Counted from the first letter of the stretch, positions 24,919 through 32,950 are shown. The stretch: DNA of 32,976 bases from Erysipelotrichaceae bacterium (GCA_017561055.1 JAFZDT010000050.1:1-32976), one strand, 5' to 3'. Translations and numbers: made by a program. Notes: a model not told the origin generated them from the letters alone.

Positions 24919-24954
24919 ATAAAGAGAATGTGTCTTAGGATACATTCTTTTTTT
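24919..24954 (+). repeat. Repeat copy 1, carrying the fba terminator
   Basis: ATAAAGAGAAT...AGGATACATTC followed by T is repeated at 25418-25454. The left 11 bases are identical and the right part differs by one base, while the middle differs. Confidence 0.6.
24925..24954 (+). terminator. Intrinsic terminator of fba
   Basis: The 10-bp stem AGAATGTGTC (24925-24934)/GATACATTCT (24939-24948), with one G-T pair and loop TTAG, is followed by a run of T. Confidence 0.88.
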
Positions 24955-24968
24955 GAGCAAATTTGCAG

Positions 24969-24974
24969 TATAAT
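24969..24974 (+). promoter_or_regulatory. -10 element for the orphan acidic gene
   Basis: TATAAT lies 35 bases before the ATG at 25009. There is no good -35. Confidence 0.4.
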
Positions 24975-25008
24975 AAAATTATAAAAAGACCAAGAAAGGT
25001 GGAATAGT

Positions 25009-25413
25009 ATGACAAATGCATATTTAACATATACGTTTATTTTAAAAGATAAAAGTAAAGTGGAAGTAGAAAGAGAAGCATATTTTGGGTTTATTTTTGC
25101 AGAAGGTTTTGGATTAAAGGAGTTTTTGAAAATCAAAGAAGATAAAATCTTTTTTAAACGCTGGAAAGAAGTTGAGAATTTTGAAAATTGTATTGAATTT
25201 ATTAAATTCTTAATTGGGGATATGGAAGAGATTAGTGAAGAAGATGAATTTAATTCGTGTGAGAACTATATTTTATTAACAAGTAAAATCAAAAAAATAG
25301 CAGATATTGATACTATAGAAGCAGATTATCGTTATTATGATTATGATGAACCAGAGTATGATGAACATAGAACTGAAAAAATCAGTTTTAAGAAATTCAA
25401 AGCAGATTTCTAG
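25009..25413 (+). CDS. Unrecognised acidic protein, 134 residues
   Basis: I do not recognise this family. It is a soluble-looking protein with no signal peptide or membrane segment, rich in Glu, Lys, Phe and Tyr. It opens with strand-like segments (AYLTYTFILKDKSKVEVERE), then has an amphipathic stretch (ENCIEFIKFLIGDMEEISEEDE). Near the C-terminus is a Tyr/Asp/Glu-rich part (YRYYDYDEPEYDE) followed by a basic tail (KISFKKFKADF). The ATG at 25009 follows AAAGGTGGA. The gene has its own -10 box and is flanked by two copies of the fba terminator sequence, so it may have arrived or been rearranged here by local duplication. It interrupts the conserved fba to murA order. Confidence 0.65.
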   Translation: MTNAYLTYTFILKDKSKVEVEREAYFGFIFAEGFGLKEFLKIKEDKIFFKRWKEVENFENCIEFIKFLIGDMEEISEEDEFNSCENYILLTSKIKKIADIDTIEADYRYYDYDEPEYDEHRTEKISFKKFKADF

Positions 25414-25417
25414 AAGA

Positions 25418-25454
25418 ATAAAGAGAATCATAAAATAGGACACATTCTTTTTTT
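25418..25454 (+). repeat. Repeat copy 2, decayed copy of the fba terminator
   Basis: ATAAAGAGAAT (25418-25428) is identical to copy 1, and AGGACACATTC plus T run (25437-25454) differs from it by one base. The centre has changed so that only AGAAT/ATTCT can pair, leaving a weak terminator. Confidence 0.6.
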
Positions 25455-25513
25455 ACATTCTTTTCCCTTTGTAAATAAATTTACGCATATTTGATAATAT
25501 TCCCATAATTTCT

Positions 25514-25522
25514 TGTTATACT
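25514..25522 (+). promoter_or_regulatory. Extended -10 promoter for the YugP-like gene
   Basis: TGTTATACT fits TGnTATACT, 28 bases before the ATG. TTGATA at 25491-25496 would be a -35 with an overlong 20-base spacer. A palindrome ATGTAgTACAT follows at 25523-25533. Confidence 0.5.
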
Positions 25523-25550
25523 ATGTAGTACATGAAAGAAGGTATGTATT

Positions 25551-26219
25551 ATGGATACAATGTTGTATTTATTAGCGTTTGTAGTAGTGCTTCTTGCACA
25601 ATCATCAGTTACTTCAGCGTATCAAAAATATAAACAAGTACAAAATGAAAGAGGAGTTACTGGTGCTCAAGTTGCTAGAAGAATCTTAGATAATAACAAT
25701 CTATATGATGTTGCTTTAGAAATTACCAATAGTACATTAGGTGATCATTATGATCCTAGTAAAAAAGTAATTCGTTTATCACCAGATATTTATTATGGAA
25801 CATCTATTGCGTCTGTTAGTGTAGCTGCGCATGAATGTGGTCATGCGATTCAGCATGCAGAAAATTATGGATTTATTGCTTTAAGAAATTCAATTTTACC
25901 ATTTTGTTCAATTGCTAGTAATTTAGCTTGGCCTGCGTTGTTTATTGGATTATTCTTTGCGATGGAACCATTATTGTATATTGGAATTATTATGTTAGTT
26001 GGTGTACTATTATTCCAAGTTGTAACATTGCCAGTTGAATTTAATGCATCTAGTCGTGCATTAAGAATCTTATCAAGTGATGGAATTATCTATGATGAAG
26101 AAGTATCAAGTGCTAAAAAGATGTTAAGTGCTGCAGATATGACATATGTAGCAGCGGTTATTTCATCAGCATTACAAATTTTACGTTTCTTGTTAATAGC
26201 AAATCGTAGAAGAGATTAA
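25551..26219 (+). CDS. YugP-like membrane zinc metallopeptidase
   Basis: The protein has 222 residues. An N-terminal membrane segment (about 4-20) is followed by a soluble part with GVTGAQVARRILD and DHYDPSKKVIRLSP. The zinc-binding helix HECGH comes next (94-98, in AAHECGHAIQHAE), then two or three membrane segments. Glu163 in LPVEFNASSRAL is placed to be the third zinc ligand, as in the YugP family (DUF2268-like/neutral zinc peptidases). The C-terminus has AADMTYVAAVISSALQ and a basic end. The substrate is unknown; membrane protein turnover is a reasonable guess for a peptidase of this layout. The ATG at 25551 follows AAGAAGG. It is monocistronic, with a terminator on its stop codon. Confidence 0.88.
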   Translation: MDTMLYLLAFVVVLLAQSSVTSAYQKYKQVQNERGVTGAQVARRILDNNNLYDVALEITNSTLGDHYDPSKKVIRLSPDIYYGTSIASVSVAAHECGHAIQHAENYGFIALRNSILPFCSIASNLAWPALFIGLFFAMEPLLYIGIIMLVGVLLFQVVTLPVEFNASSRALRILSSDGIIYDEEVSSAKKMLSAADMTYVAAVISSALQILRFLLIANRRRD

Positions 26220-26240
26220 GCGTTCATTGAACGCTTTTTT
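26218..26240 (+). terminator. Intrinsic terminator of the YugP-like gene
   Basis: The 8-bp stem AAGCGTTC (26218-26225)/GAACGCTT (26229-26236) with loop ATT and a T run overlaps the TAA stop codon. Confidence 0.88.
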
Positions 26241-26286
26241 AATTTAGGCAAATATTTATAACCTTTTAACATTAATAAAAATAAGA

Positions 26287-26292
26287 TATAAT
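26287..26292 (+). promoter_or_regulatory. -10 element for fruK-murA
   Basis: TATAAT lies 22 bases before the ATG at 26314. Upstream TTTAAC (26265-26270) is a poor -35 at 16 bases. Confidence 0.4.
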
Positions 26293-26313
26293 AATCATAG
26301 GTAGGTGAATATA

Positions 26314-27231
26314 ATGATTTATACCGTTACATTCAATCCTTCAATTGATTTATTTGTAGAAGCAGATATTGAAGTTGGAGAATTAAATAGAGTCCGTAAG
26401 GAAGAATATATGGCTGGTGGAAAAGGTTTAAATGTTTCAATGGTTTGTAATCAATTACAAATGGAAACGATTGCGACTGGATTTTTAGGTGGTTTCACCG
26501 GTAATTTTGTAAAAGAAGAATTAGAAAAAGAGGGTATTGCTCATCATTTTATTGAAGCAGATGGCATTACTCGTATTAATATGAAGATTGCAGGTATTGA
26601 TGAAACGGAAATCAATTTAACAGGTGTTAACGTAAACCGTGAACAGTTTGAAAAAATGTATCAATACTTAAATGAAAATTTAACAAGCGAAGATGCATTG
26701 GTAATAAGCGGAAATTCAGCTAGAGGTATTGATCGAGATGATTATGCGACTTTATGTAAATTAGCGAATGAAAAGAATGCATTATTAGTTGTTGATACAA
26801 ACCAAGCATATTTAGAAGGATTATTACAATATAAGCCATTCTTAATTAAACCAAATGTGGCAGAATTAGCTGGTGTATTCAAAACATCAATTTCAAATGA
26901 AGATGATATTGTTGAATATGCTAGAAAATTACAAGAATTAGGCGCTCAAAATGTATTAGTATCTAATGGATCTAAAGGTGCTATTTTAGTTGCGACAGAT
27001 GGAGTTTATTTTGGTGAACCAATTAAAGGTAAGCGTGTGAATTCTATTGGTGCAGGTGACTCAATGGTCGCTGGTTTTGTGTGTGAATGGATAAATACTA
27101 AAGATTATAACAAGTCTTTAAAAATGGGACTTGTTTGTGGTGCTTTAACAGCATTTAGTGAACGTTTAGCAAGAAGAAATGATATTTTAAAGAGATTACC
27201 AGAAGCGGTAGTTACATATCATAAACTATAG
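26314..27231 (+). CDS. fruK: 1-phosphofructokinase family sugar kinase (FruK/LacC type)
   Basis: The protein has 305 residues from the ATG at 26314 after TAGGTGAA; the in-frame GTG at 26305 is part of that site. It opens with MIYTVTFNPSID, the hallmark of the FruK/LacC branch of PfkB kinases. GGKGLNVS (35-42) is next, LIKPNVAELAG follows, and the intact catalytic box IGAGDS is at 245-250 with Asp249. Members phosphorylate fructose-1-phosphate or tagatose-6-phosphate at the free end to give a ketose bisphosphate, the substrate of the aldolases encoded about 2.3 kb upstream. No fructose PTS or FruR-type regulator is adjacent, so fructose-1-phosphate as substrate is not proven. murA follows after 21 bases, probably in the same transcript. 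Confidence 0.8.
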   Translation: MIYTVTFNPSIDLFVEADIEVGELNRVRKEEYMAGGKGLNVSMVCNQLQMETIATGFLGGFTGNFVKEELEKEGIAHHFIEADGITRINMKIAGIDETEINLTGVNVNREQFEKMYQYLNENLTSEDALVISGNSARGIDRDDYATLCKLANEKNALLVVDTNQAYLEGLLQYKPFLIKPNVAELAGVFKTSISNEDDIVEYARKLQELGAQNVLVSNGSKGAILVATDGVYFGEPIKGKRVNSIGAGDSMVAGFVCEWINTKDYNKSLKMGLVCGALTAFSERLARRNDILKRLPEAVVTYHKL

Positions 27232-27252
27232 AAGGAATATGGAGGAATACAC

Positions 27253-28539
27253 ATGGAAGAAGTAATTCGTATTGAAGGTGGAAGAAAATTAAATGGTACA
27301 GTACGTGTTAGTGGTGCTAAAAATGCGACTGTGGCTTTAATTCCTGCAGCAATCTTGGCAAATGGTCCTGTTACAATTGTAGGAGTTCCTAATATTTCTG
27401 ATGTTAAGGCATTAACTACAATCTTAAATGAATTAAATGTACAAGTTATTGAAAAAGCAGAAGATCATTTAATTATTGAACCAAGACAAATGCAAAATAA
27501 GGTTTTAGACCATGAAGCAGTTTCTAAATTACGTGCATCTTACTATTTTATGGGTGCCTTATTAGGTAAATATAAATATGTTAAGATTCGTATGGCGGGT
27601 GGTTGTTATTTAGGGCCTCGTCCAATTGATTTGCATTTAAAAGGATTTGAAGCGTTAGGTGCAACAGTTGAATATAATGAAGAAACAAAAAATGGGGAAA
27701 CCTATGGTTATTATACAATCCAAGCTGATGAATTAGTTGGTACTAAGATTTTCTTAGATATTGCATCAGTTGGAGCTACAATTAATATTTTAATGGCTGC
27801 TGTGTATGCGAAGGGGCGTACAATTATTGAAAATGCCGCAAAAGAACCAGAAATTATAGATGTTGTAACATTATTAAATAAAATGGGTGCTAAGATTCGT
27901 GGTGCTGGTACAAATGTTATCACAATTGATGGAGTAACAAGATTAAATGGATGTTTCCATGAAATCATTCCAGACCGTATTGAAGCAGGTACATTTATTG
28001 TTATGGCAGCTGCAGCTGCAGAACATATGGTTGTAGAAAATATCATTCCACAACACTTAGAATCTTTATTATCTAAACTACAAGAAATGAATGTAGATAT
28101 GGATATTGAAGTAGATAAAGTAACAATCCGTGGTGGTAATAAGTTACAAGCCATTGATGTAACAACTAACCCATATCCAGGTTTAGCTACAGACTTACAA
28201 CAACCATTAACAACATTACTAACACAAGCAGAAGGAACTTCTAGTGTTACAGAAAAAATCTATCGTGCTCGTTTCAAACATTGTTTTGAATTAGAAAAGA
28301 TGGGTGCTAAGATTCAAGTGAATGAACCAAGAGCGCAAATTGTAGGTCCTACTAAGTTAAGAGGAACACATGTGACTGCGACAGATTTACGTTGTGGAGC
28401 AAGTCTAGTAATTGCTGGTTTAATTGGTGAAGGTATTACAACAATTCATGAAATCTATCATATTGATCGTGGATATGATAATTTAGATGGAAAATTAAAA
28501 GCATTAGGTGCAAATATTTGGAGAGAGGTTATTGATTAA
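27253..28539 (+). CDS. murA: UDP-N-acetylglucosamine 1-carboxyvinyltransferase MurA
   Basis: MurA transfers enolpyruvate from PEP to UDP-GlcNAc, the first committed step of peptidoglycan synthesis. It has 428 residues. Lys23-Asn24 (SGAKNAT) bind substrate. The catalytic loop reads [13 protein letters not shown] with Cys118, the residue attacked by fosfomycin, so the enzyme should be of the sensitive type. ATDLQQP near 311 supplies the general base Asp, and [11 protein letters not shown] closes the protein. Its position between fba and rpmE matches the murAB (murZ) locus of Bacillus, which suggests that a second murA could exist elsewhere (inference). The ATG at 27253 follows GGAGG. The stop codon lies inside the loop-side arm of a terminator. 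Confidence 0.96.
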   Translation: MEEVIRIEGGRKLNGTVRVSGAKNATVALIPAAILANGPVTIVGVPNISDVKALTTILNELNVQVIEKAEDHLIIEPRQMQNKVLDHEAVSKLRASYYFMGALLGKYKYVKIRMAGGCYLGPRPIDLHLKGFEALGATVEYNEETKNGETYGYYTIQADELVGTKIFLDIASVGATINILMAAVYAKGRTIIENAAKEPEIIDVVTLLNKMGAKIRGAGTNVITIDGVTRLNGCFHEIIPDRIEAGTFIVMAAAAAEHMVVENIIPQHLESLLSKLQEMNVDMDIEVDKVTIRGGNKLQAIDVTTNPYPGLATDLQQPLTTLLTQAEGTSSVTEKIYRARFKHCFELEKMGAKIQVNEPRAQIVGPTKLRGTHVTATDLRCGASLVIAGLIGEGITTIHEIYHIDRGYDNLDGKLKALGANIWREVID

Positions 28540-28550
28540 TCTCTCTTTTA
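28521..28550 (+). terminator. Intrinsic terminator of murA
   Basis: The stem GAGAGAGGTTA (28521-28531)/TAATCTCTCTT (28537-28547) pairs over about 11 positions with G-T pairs and loop TTGAT, then T. The left arm encodes the last murA residues, and the right arm starts with the stop codon. Confidence 0.75.
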
Positions 28551-28579
28551 AATTAAAAAAAGAAATCATAGAAAATATA

Positions 28580-28608
28580 TGGACAAATTGTTGTATATAT
28601 GCTAATAT
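28580..28608 (+). promoter_or_regulatory. Promoter of rpmE
   Basis: TGGACA (28580-28585) and TAATAT (28603-28608) are 17 bases apart, with TG at 28600-28601 making an extended -10. Transcription should start about 60 bases before the rpmE ATG. Confidence 0.65.
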
Positions 28609-28615
28609 GACAAAG

Positions 28616-28672
28616 CAAATGTGCAACTTACTTTGAATTGATAAGATATTCAAGGCGGAAGGAGAAATAGTA
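28616..28672 (+). promoter_or_regulatory. rpmE 5' leader with a hairpin before the ribosome binding site (candidate L31 leader)
   Basis: CTTTGAAT (28631-28638) pairs with ATTCAAGG (28648-28655), 8 pairs with one G-T and a 9-base loop. It ends just before the GGAAGGAG ribosome binding site. Autogenous control of L31 through its mRNA leader is known in bacteria, and L31 leader motifs have been described in Firmicutes. Whether this leader matches them was not tested. Confidence 0.4.
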
Positions 28673-28876
28673 ATGAAACAAAATATTCATCCAACAGTTT
28701 ATGCAACTAAAGTTGTATGTGCATCTTGTGGTAACGAATTTGAAACACATTCAACAAAGAAAGAAATTCGTGTTGATACATGTTCAAACTGTCATCCATT
28801 CTATACAGGAAGACAACGTTTCGCAGCTGCAGCTGGTAGAATTGAAAAATTCAACAAAAAATACGGAATTAAGTAA
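28673..28876 (+). CDS. rpmE: 50S ribosomal protein L31 (zinc-binding form)
   Basis: L31 bridges the two ribosomal subunits. It has 67 residues. Four cysteines (C16, C19 in CASC; C37, C40 in CSNC) form the zinc site. This marks the zinc-containing C+ form, as opposed to the zinc-free paralog used under zinc starvation. [27 protein letters not shown] and the end [11 protein letters not shown] are family signatures. The ATG at 28673 follows GGAAGGAG. It is monocistronic with its own promoter, a structured leader and a strong terminator. Confidence 0.97.
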   Translation: MKQNIHPTVYATKVVCASCGNEFETHSTKKEIRVDTCSNCHPFYTGRQRFAAAAGRIEKFNKKYGIK

Positions 28877-28884
28877 AAAATTAA

Positions 28885-28912
28885 AAAGATGGGGAGTTAT
28901 CCCCATTTTTTT
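28885..28912 (+). terminator. Intrinsic terminator of rpmE
   Basis: The GC-rich stem ATGGGGA (28889-28895)/TCCCCAT (28900-28906), loop GTTA, extended by A/T pairs, is followed by seven T (28906-28912). Confidence 0.92.
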
Positions 28913-28923
28913 GTGGAGGAAAT

Positions 28924-29343
28924 ATGGAAATTATCTTGTTATTGTCGGGTTTATTTTTAGGATTGATGCAAAGTTTTAATGGTCAATTAGCTACATACTA
29001 TCATGTGTTTGAAGTTTGTTTTGTGGTACATGTGATTGGAGTTCTTTTCTTATTACTATGTAAACAACTTACTACTAAAGAAAAGCTTACATTTAAAGGC
29101 TTACCATTATATGTATATACAGTAGGATTGTTTGGTGTGGGATTGGTTGCGATATCTAGTTTTTGTACACCAAGAATTGGTGCAACTTTAACTATGTCTT
29201 TGTCTGTGTTTGGACAATTGGTGATGAGTGCAATGGTAGATCATTTCGGATGGTTTGGTAAAGAGAAAAAGGTGTTTAATTTAAAACGTTTACCTGCATA
29301 TGGAATCATATTGCTTGGCTTGCTTATGATGGTGGGGTGGTAA
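28924..29343 (+). CDS. DUF606/DMT transporter half, first subunit
   Basis: The protein has 139 residues with four to five predicted membrane segments and is related to the YdcZ/DUF606 branch of the drug/metabolite transporter superfamily, in which a half-size protein of about 140 residues pairs with another. GLMQSFNGQLATYYHVFEVCFVVHVIG and LTMSLSVFGQLVMSAMVDHFGWFG are typical of the family. The substrate is unknown. The ATG at 28924 follows GGAGGA (28915-28920) with short spacing. The whole gap to the upstream rpmE terminator is about 12 bases, so there is no room for a separate promoter between them. The partner gene starts one base after the stop codon. Confidence 0.8.
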   Translation: MEIILLLSGLFLGLMQSFNGQLATYYHVFEVCFVVHVIGVLFLLLCKQLTTKEKLTFKGLPLYVYTVGLFGVGLVAISSFCTPRIGATLTMSLSVFGQLVMSAMVDHFGWFGKEKKVFNLKRLPAYGIILLGLLMMVGW

Positions 29344-29344
29344 T

Positions 29345-29776
29345 ATGACATATGTGTTGATTGGATTATTAGCATTCATTAGTGGGTGTGCTGGTGTTAT
29401 CAATAAACTATTGAATTTAGAAGCTAAAAAAGGTTTGGGTACTTGGAATGGTACATTATTAAACTATGTTGAAAGTAGTTTGATTGCTGGTGTATTAGTT
29501 TTACTATTTGGTGGTGCTTTATGGAAATATGAAGTACTCATTGAGGTTCCATGGTATTTCTTTTTAGGAGGATTGTTCGGTGTAATCTCTATGTTATTGG
29601 CATTAAAAGGCATGCAGAAGAGTTCAATGATTTATGCCACAATTTTAATGTTAGTAGGGCAATTATTTGCTGGATATGTCGTAGACTCTATTGTTAGTGG
29701 AGAGTTTAATGTATTAAAATTAATAGCAGTTGGCATGATTATATTTGGAGTTTATTTAGATAAAAAATATTCATAA
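29345..29776 (+). CDS. DUF606/DMT transporter half, second subunit
   Basis: The protein has 143 residues with about five membrane segments: TYVLIGLLAFISGCAGVINKLLN, SLIAGVLVLLFGGAL, WYFFLGGLFGVISMLLALKGM, YATILMLVGQLFAGYVVD and IAVGMIIFGVYL. The internal pattern (INKLLN, then GQLFAGYVVDSI) mirrors that of the first subunit (NGQLA, then GQLVMSAMVDHF). The two arose by duplication and probably assemble as a heterodimer in opposite orientations (inference from family behaviour). The ATG at 29345 is one base after the first gene's stop, implying tight coupling. No terminator hairpin of quality is seen before tdk, which has its own -10 box. Confidence 0.8.
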   Translation: MTYVLIGLLAFISGCAGVINKLLNLEAKKGLGTWNGTLLNYVESSLIAGVLVLLFGGALWKYEVLIEVPWYFFLGGLFGVISMLLALKGMQKSSMIYATILMLVGQLFAGYVVDSIVSGEFNVLKLIAVGMIIFGVYLDKKYS

Positions 29777-29816
29777 AAAATGTATGTCAAGGTCTATTTT
29801 TATATATTTATTCGTA

Positions 29817-29822
29817 TATAAT
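29817..29822 (+). promoter_or_regulatory. -10 element for tdk
   Basis: TATAAT lies 24 bases before the tdk ATG. No reliable -35 is found. Confidence 0.4.
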
Positions 29823-29846
29823 AAACACGTGTGAGGTAGTTTGTTT

Positions 29847-30455
29847 ATGTATAATCAATATCGTTTAGGTTTTTTAGAAGTTATTTGTGGATGTATGTTC
29901 GCTGGTAAAACAGAGGAATTAATTCGTCGTATTAAAGTATTAGAATTTGCTAAGAAGAAAATTATCGTTTTTAAACCAAAAATTGATAATCGCTATAGTG
30001 ATACTCAAGTTGTTTCTCATGCTGGTAGTAGTGTGGAAAGTGTTGTTATTTCAGATGCTAAAGAAATTTTAGATTATGTAAAAGAAGATACTGAAGTTGT
30101 TGCTATTGATGAAGTACAATTCTTTGATGAAGATATTATTGAAATTTGTGATATGTTAGCTTTCCAAGGAAAACGTGTTATGGTTGCTGGCTTGGATACA
30201 GATTTCAGAGGTGAACCATTTAGTGTTATGCCTCAATTAATTACTCGTGCAGAGTTTGTTACAAAATTGACTGCTGTGTGTGTACAATGTGGTGCTCCTG
30301 CAACTCGTACACAACGTTTAGTTGATGGTAAGCCTGCTAATTATGATGATCCAATTATTATGGTTGGTGCTGCTGAAAGTTATGAAGCGGTTTGTCGTCA
30401 TTGTCATGTGGTTGGTAATCCACATCATAAATTTGATTGGAAAGAAACGAAATAA
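29847..30455 (+). CDS. tdk: Thymidine kinase (type II)
   Basis: Thymidine kinase salvages thymidine to dTMP. It has 202 residues from the ATG at 29847, 9 bases from GAGGT; the TTG at 29841 is too close to that site. The P-loop reads GCMFAGKT (15-22) where GPMFSGKS is common. The catalytic Glu is in DEVQFFDE, and [13 protein letters not shown] forms the thymidine lasso. A structural zinc site is built from CVQC and CRHC. All catalytic elements are present. The position between rpmE and prfA is the conserved Bacillus locus. It ends in a strong terminator whose loop holds the stop codon. Confidence 0.95.
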   Translation: MYNQYRLGFLEVICGCMFAGKTEELIRRIKVLEFAKKKIIVFKPKIDNRYSDTQVVSHAGSSVESVVISDAKEILDYVKEDTEVVAIDEVQFFDEDIIEICDMLAFQGKRVMVAGLDTDFRGEPFSVMPQLITRAEFVTKLTAVCVQCGAPATRTQRLVDGKPANYDDPIIMVGAAESYEAVCRHCHVVGNPHHKFDWKETK

Positions 30456-30470
30456 TCGTTTCTTTTTTTT
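30443..30470 (+). terminator. Intrinsic terminator of tdk
   Basis: The 8-bp stem AGAAACGA (30443-30450)/TCGTTTCT (30456-30463) has the stop TAA in its 5-base loop and is followed by a run of eight T. Confidence 0.9.
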
Positions 30471-30478
30471 GGTATAAT
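30470..30478 (+). promoter_or_regulatory. Extended -10 promoter for the MATE gene
   Basis: TGGTATAAT (TGnTATAAT) begins on the last T of the tdk terminator tract and ends 21 bases before the start at 30500. Any -35 would fall in the terminator stem. Confidence 0.6.
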
Positions 30479-30499
30479 ATGTAAGAATAGGTGATTATT

Positions 30500-31867
30500 T
30501 TGATTAAGAAGTATTTTGGGGATTGGAATTTTTATAAAAGGGTTATATTTATCGCTTTACCTCTAGCTTTACAACAATTATTAAGTAATGCCATGGGAAT
30601 TGTGGATAGTATTATGGTGTCATGGATTGGGGAAGTGACAGCAGTTGGTACAGCATCACAATTGGAAAATATGTGTATTACAGTATGTTTTGGAGCGGTT
30701 ACGGGTATTGGTATCTTTGCATCACAGTTTTTTGGTGCTAAAGAGTATGACAATATGAAAAAGACCTTTGGTATAGGTGTTATTTTTGCACTTCTATGTG
30801 GTTTGTTATGGTGGAGTGGTATAACATTCTTTGGTAGACAAATTGTGTCTTTCTATATTCAAGATGAAGTGGTTATTACTAGTGCATTACGTTATTTGAA
30901 TATTGCTAGATTTTCTTATATTCCACTATGTTTATCGTTTACTTTTAGTTATTTTTATCGTTGTATGCAGAAGACATATATTCCAATGTTTATTGGAATT
31001 GGGTCTATGATGAGTAATGTAGTATTGAACTACGTCTTAATTTTTGGTCATTTTGGTTTTCCTGAATTGGGAGTAGAAGGTGCTGCATGGGGAACTTTGT
31101 GTGCACAAAGTATAAGTTTAATTGCTTATTTGAGTTATGCGATTTACGCAAAAGAACCATTTATTGGAAGTTTTAGTCAAATATTTGGTTTTCATTTTGA
31201 TTTTGTTAAACCAATTTTAAAGAGAACCTATCCATTAGTGATTAATGAGGCTTTATATAGTTTTGGTTCTTCATTATTTATTAAAGCATATGGTATTTTG
31301 GGAACCAATGCGATGGATAGTTATTATGTAGGTAATCAAATTGGTACATTGTTTATTGCGGCTTGTAATGGTATTAGTAGTGCCGCAAGTGCAATTCTTG
31401 GTTCTGAACTTGGTAAGAATAAAATTGATAGAGCAAAAGAGTATGGAGATTATTTCTTGGGATTGGCTGGTGTATTAGCAGTAATTGTTACTACAGTGAT
31501 TTTTGCTAGTTCTGGTTTCTTGGTTTCTTTATTCGGATTAGCTGATCCTATTGTTCATGATTTGGCAATTTGGGTAGTTAGAGTAACCGCTGTACGTATT
31601 TCGATGCGTTTGTTTAATGTTGTGGTATTTGCGTCGATGCGTGCAGGTGGGGATACAAAGTATATGGTGTTCTTAGATTCGGGGATTATGTGGCTAGTTG
31701 GTATACCTTTGTCATATTTTCTTGTATTAGTGTGTGGACTAAAGAATATTGCTGTGGTATTCTTACTAGTGCAAATAGAACAATTTGTTCGTATTATTAT
31801 TGGCTTATATCGACATAAGTCTGGTATATGGGCTCAAAATCTTACAAAAGAAGTAAAGACTGCGTAA
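30500..31867 (+). CDS. MATE family efflux transporter
   Basis: The protein has 455 residues with about twelve membrane segments in two repeats, as in MATE cation- or drug-antiporters. Near the N-terminus RVIFIALPLALQQLLSNAMGIVDSIMVSWIG is the classic first helix pair, and FGAVTGIGIFASQFFGAKEYDNM with its second-half counterpart GISSAASAILGSELGKN marks the repeat. The substrate and the coupling ion (Na+ or H+) cannot be told. The start is taken as the TTG at 30500, 6 bases from AGGTG. A GTG at 30491 overlaps that site and would leave no spacing. An extended -10 lies just upstream. The gene is inserted between tdk and prfA, which are adjacent in Bacillus, and prfA follows after 15 bases. Confidence 0.9.
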   Translation: MIKKYFGDWNFYKRVIFIALPLALQQLLSNAMGIVDSIMVSWIGEVTAVGTASQLENMCITVCFGAVTGIGIFASQFFGAKEYDNMKKTFGIGVIFALLCGLLWWSGITFFGRQIVSFYIQDEVVITSALRYLNIARFSYIPLCLSFTFSYFYRCMQKTYIPMFIGIGSMMSNVVLNYVLIFGHFGFPELGVEGAAWGTLCAQSISLIAYLSYAIYAKEPFIGSFSQIFGFHFDFVKPILKRTYPLVINEALYSFGSSLFIKAYGILGTNAMDSYYVGNQIGTLFIAACNGISSAASAILGSELGKNKIDRAKEYGDYFLGLAGVLAVIVTTVIFASSGFLVSLFGLADPIVHDLAIWVVRVTAVRISMRLFNVVVFASMRAGGDTKYMVFLDSGIMWLVGIPLSYFLVLVCGLKNIAVVFLLVQIEQFVRIIIGLYRHKSGIWAQNLTKEVKTA

Positions 31868-31882
31868 ACAGGAGGTATTTTT

Positions 31883-32950
31883 ATGGATAAAATGATGATG
31901 CGTTTGGAAGGTATGGAAGAACGTTATAATGAACTTAATAGTTTATTAATGGATACTGAATTAATGTCTGATCCTAAACGCTATGCAAAAATTGGGAAGG
32001 AACATGCAAAAATTCAACCAACAGTTGAAGCTTTCCAAGAATTAAAGAGTGTTTTACAACAATTAGAAGAAGCGAATATGTTATTAGAAGATCCTGAAAT
32101 GATGGAAATGGCGAAGATGGAATTAGAAGAATTAGAACCTCGTCGTCAAGAATTAATGGACCGTTTAGAAGTATTATTGATTCCAAAGGATCCTAACGAT
32201 GATTGTGATGCTATTTTCGAAATTCGTGGAGCTGCTGGTGGAGATGAAGGTAATATCTTTGCGGGTGACTTATATCGTATGTATACACGTTATGCAGAAG
32301 GTCAAGGTTTCAAAGTGGAATTAGTTGAAGCTGTTGAATCTGAAGCTGGTGGATTTGCTCAAATCTGTTTCATTATTAAAGGTGATGGTGCACATGGTCG
32401 TTTTAAATTTGAATCAGGTGCTCACCGTGTTCAACGTGTTCCAAAGACAGAATCTCAAGGTCGTATTCACACATCTACAGCTACTGTATTAGTATTACCA
32501 GATGTAGAAGATGCTGAAATTGAAATCAACATGAATGATTTAGTTATTGAAACACACCGTGCTAGTGGTGCTGGGGGACAACATATCAATAAAACAGACT
32601 CAGCGGTTCGTATTACACACACACCAACAGGTATTACTGTAAACTGTCAAGATGGTCGTTCTCAAATTGAAAATAGAGAAACAGCTATGCGTTTAATTAA
32701 GGCGCGTGTATATGATGAATATCAACGTCGTATCGATGAAGAAAAAGGTGAAATTCGTCGTAGTAAAATTGGTACTGGGGATCGTTCAGAAAAGATTCGT
32801 ACATACAACTATCCTCAAAACCGTGTAACAGACCATCGTATTGGATTTACAATTCAACAATTAGACCGTGTTATGGAAGGTAAATTGGATGATGTTATCG
32901 CAGCTTTATTAGATGCGGATCAAAAAGCTAAGATTGCAGGTGAACAATAG
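31883..32950 (+). CDS. prfA: Peptide chain release factor 1
   Basis: RF1 ends translation at UAA and UAG. It has 355 residues. The stop-codon-reading PxT motif is PKT (187-189, in [14 protein letters not shown]) where E. coli has PAT. The catalytic GGQ tripeptide is at 231-233 ([20 protein letters not shown]) and its glutamine is the target of the methylase PrmC, which begins directly after. A coiled N-terminal domain fills about 1-100. The ATG at 31883 follows CAGGAGG. The stop codon TAG shares its last base with the GTG start of prmC, so the pair is translationally coupled. Confidence 0.97.
   Translation: MDKMMMRLEGMEERYNELNSLLMDTELMSDPKRYAKIGKEHAKIQPTVEAFQELKSVLQQLEEANMLLEDPEMMEMAKMELEELEPRRQELMDRLEVLLIPKDPNDDCDAIFEIRGAAGGDEGNIFAGDLYRMYTRYAEGQGFKVELVEAVESEAGGFAQICFIIKGDGAHGRFKFESGAHRVQRVPKTESQGRIHTSTATVLVLPDVEDAEIEINMNDLVIETHRASGAGGQHINKTDSAVRITHTPTGITVNCQDGRSQIENRETAMRLIKARVYDEYQRRIDEEKGEIRRSKIGTGDRSEKIRTYNYPQNRVTDHRIGFTIQQLDRVMEGKLDDVIAALLDADQKAKIAGEQ

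Noticed and set aside
27711-28154. Antisense frame of 147 codons opposite murA
   Set aside because: The murA product is conserved over this region; the antisense product is Ile/Thr/Ser rich with no motif.
28701-28979. Overlapping plus-strand frame across rpmE and its terminator
   Set aside because: It reads through rpmE out of frame and across the terminator; rpmE and the DUF606 gene explain both parts.
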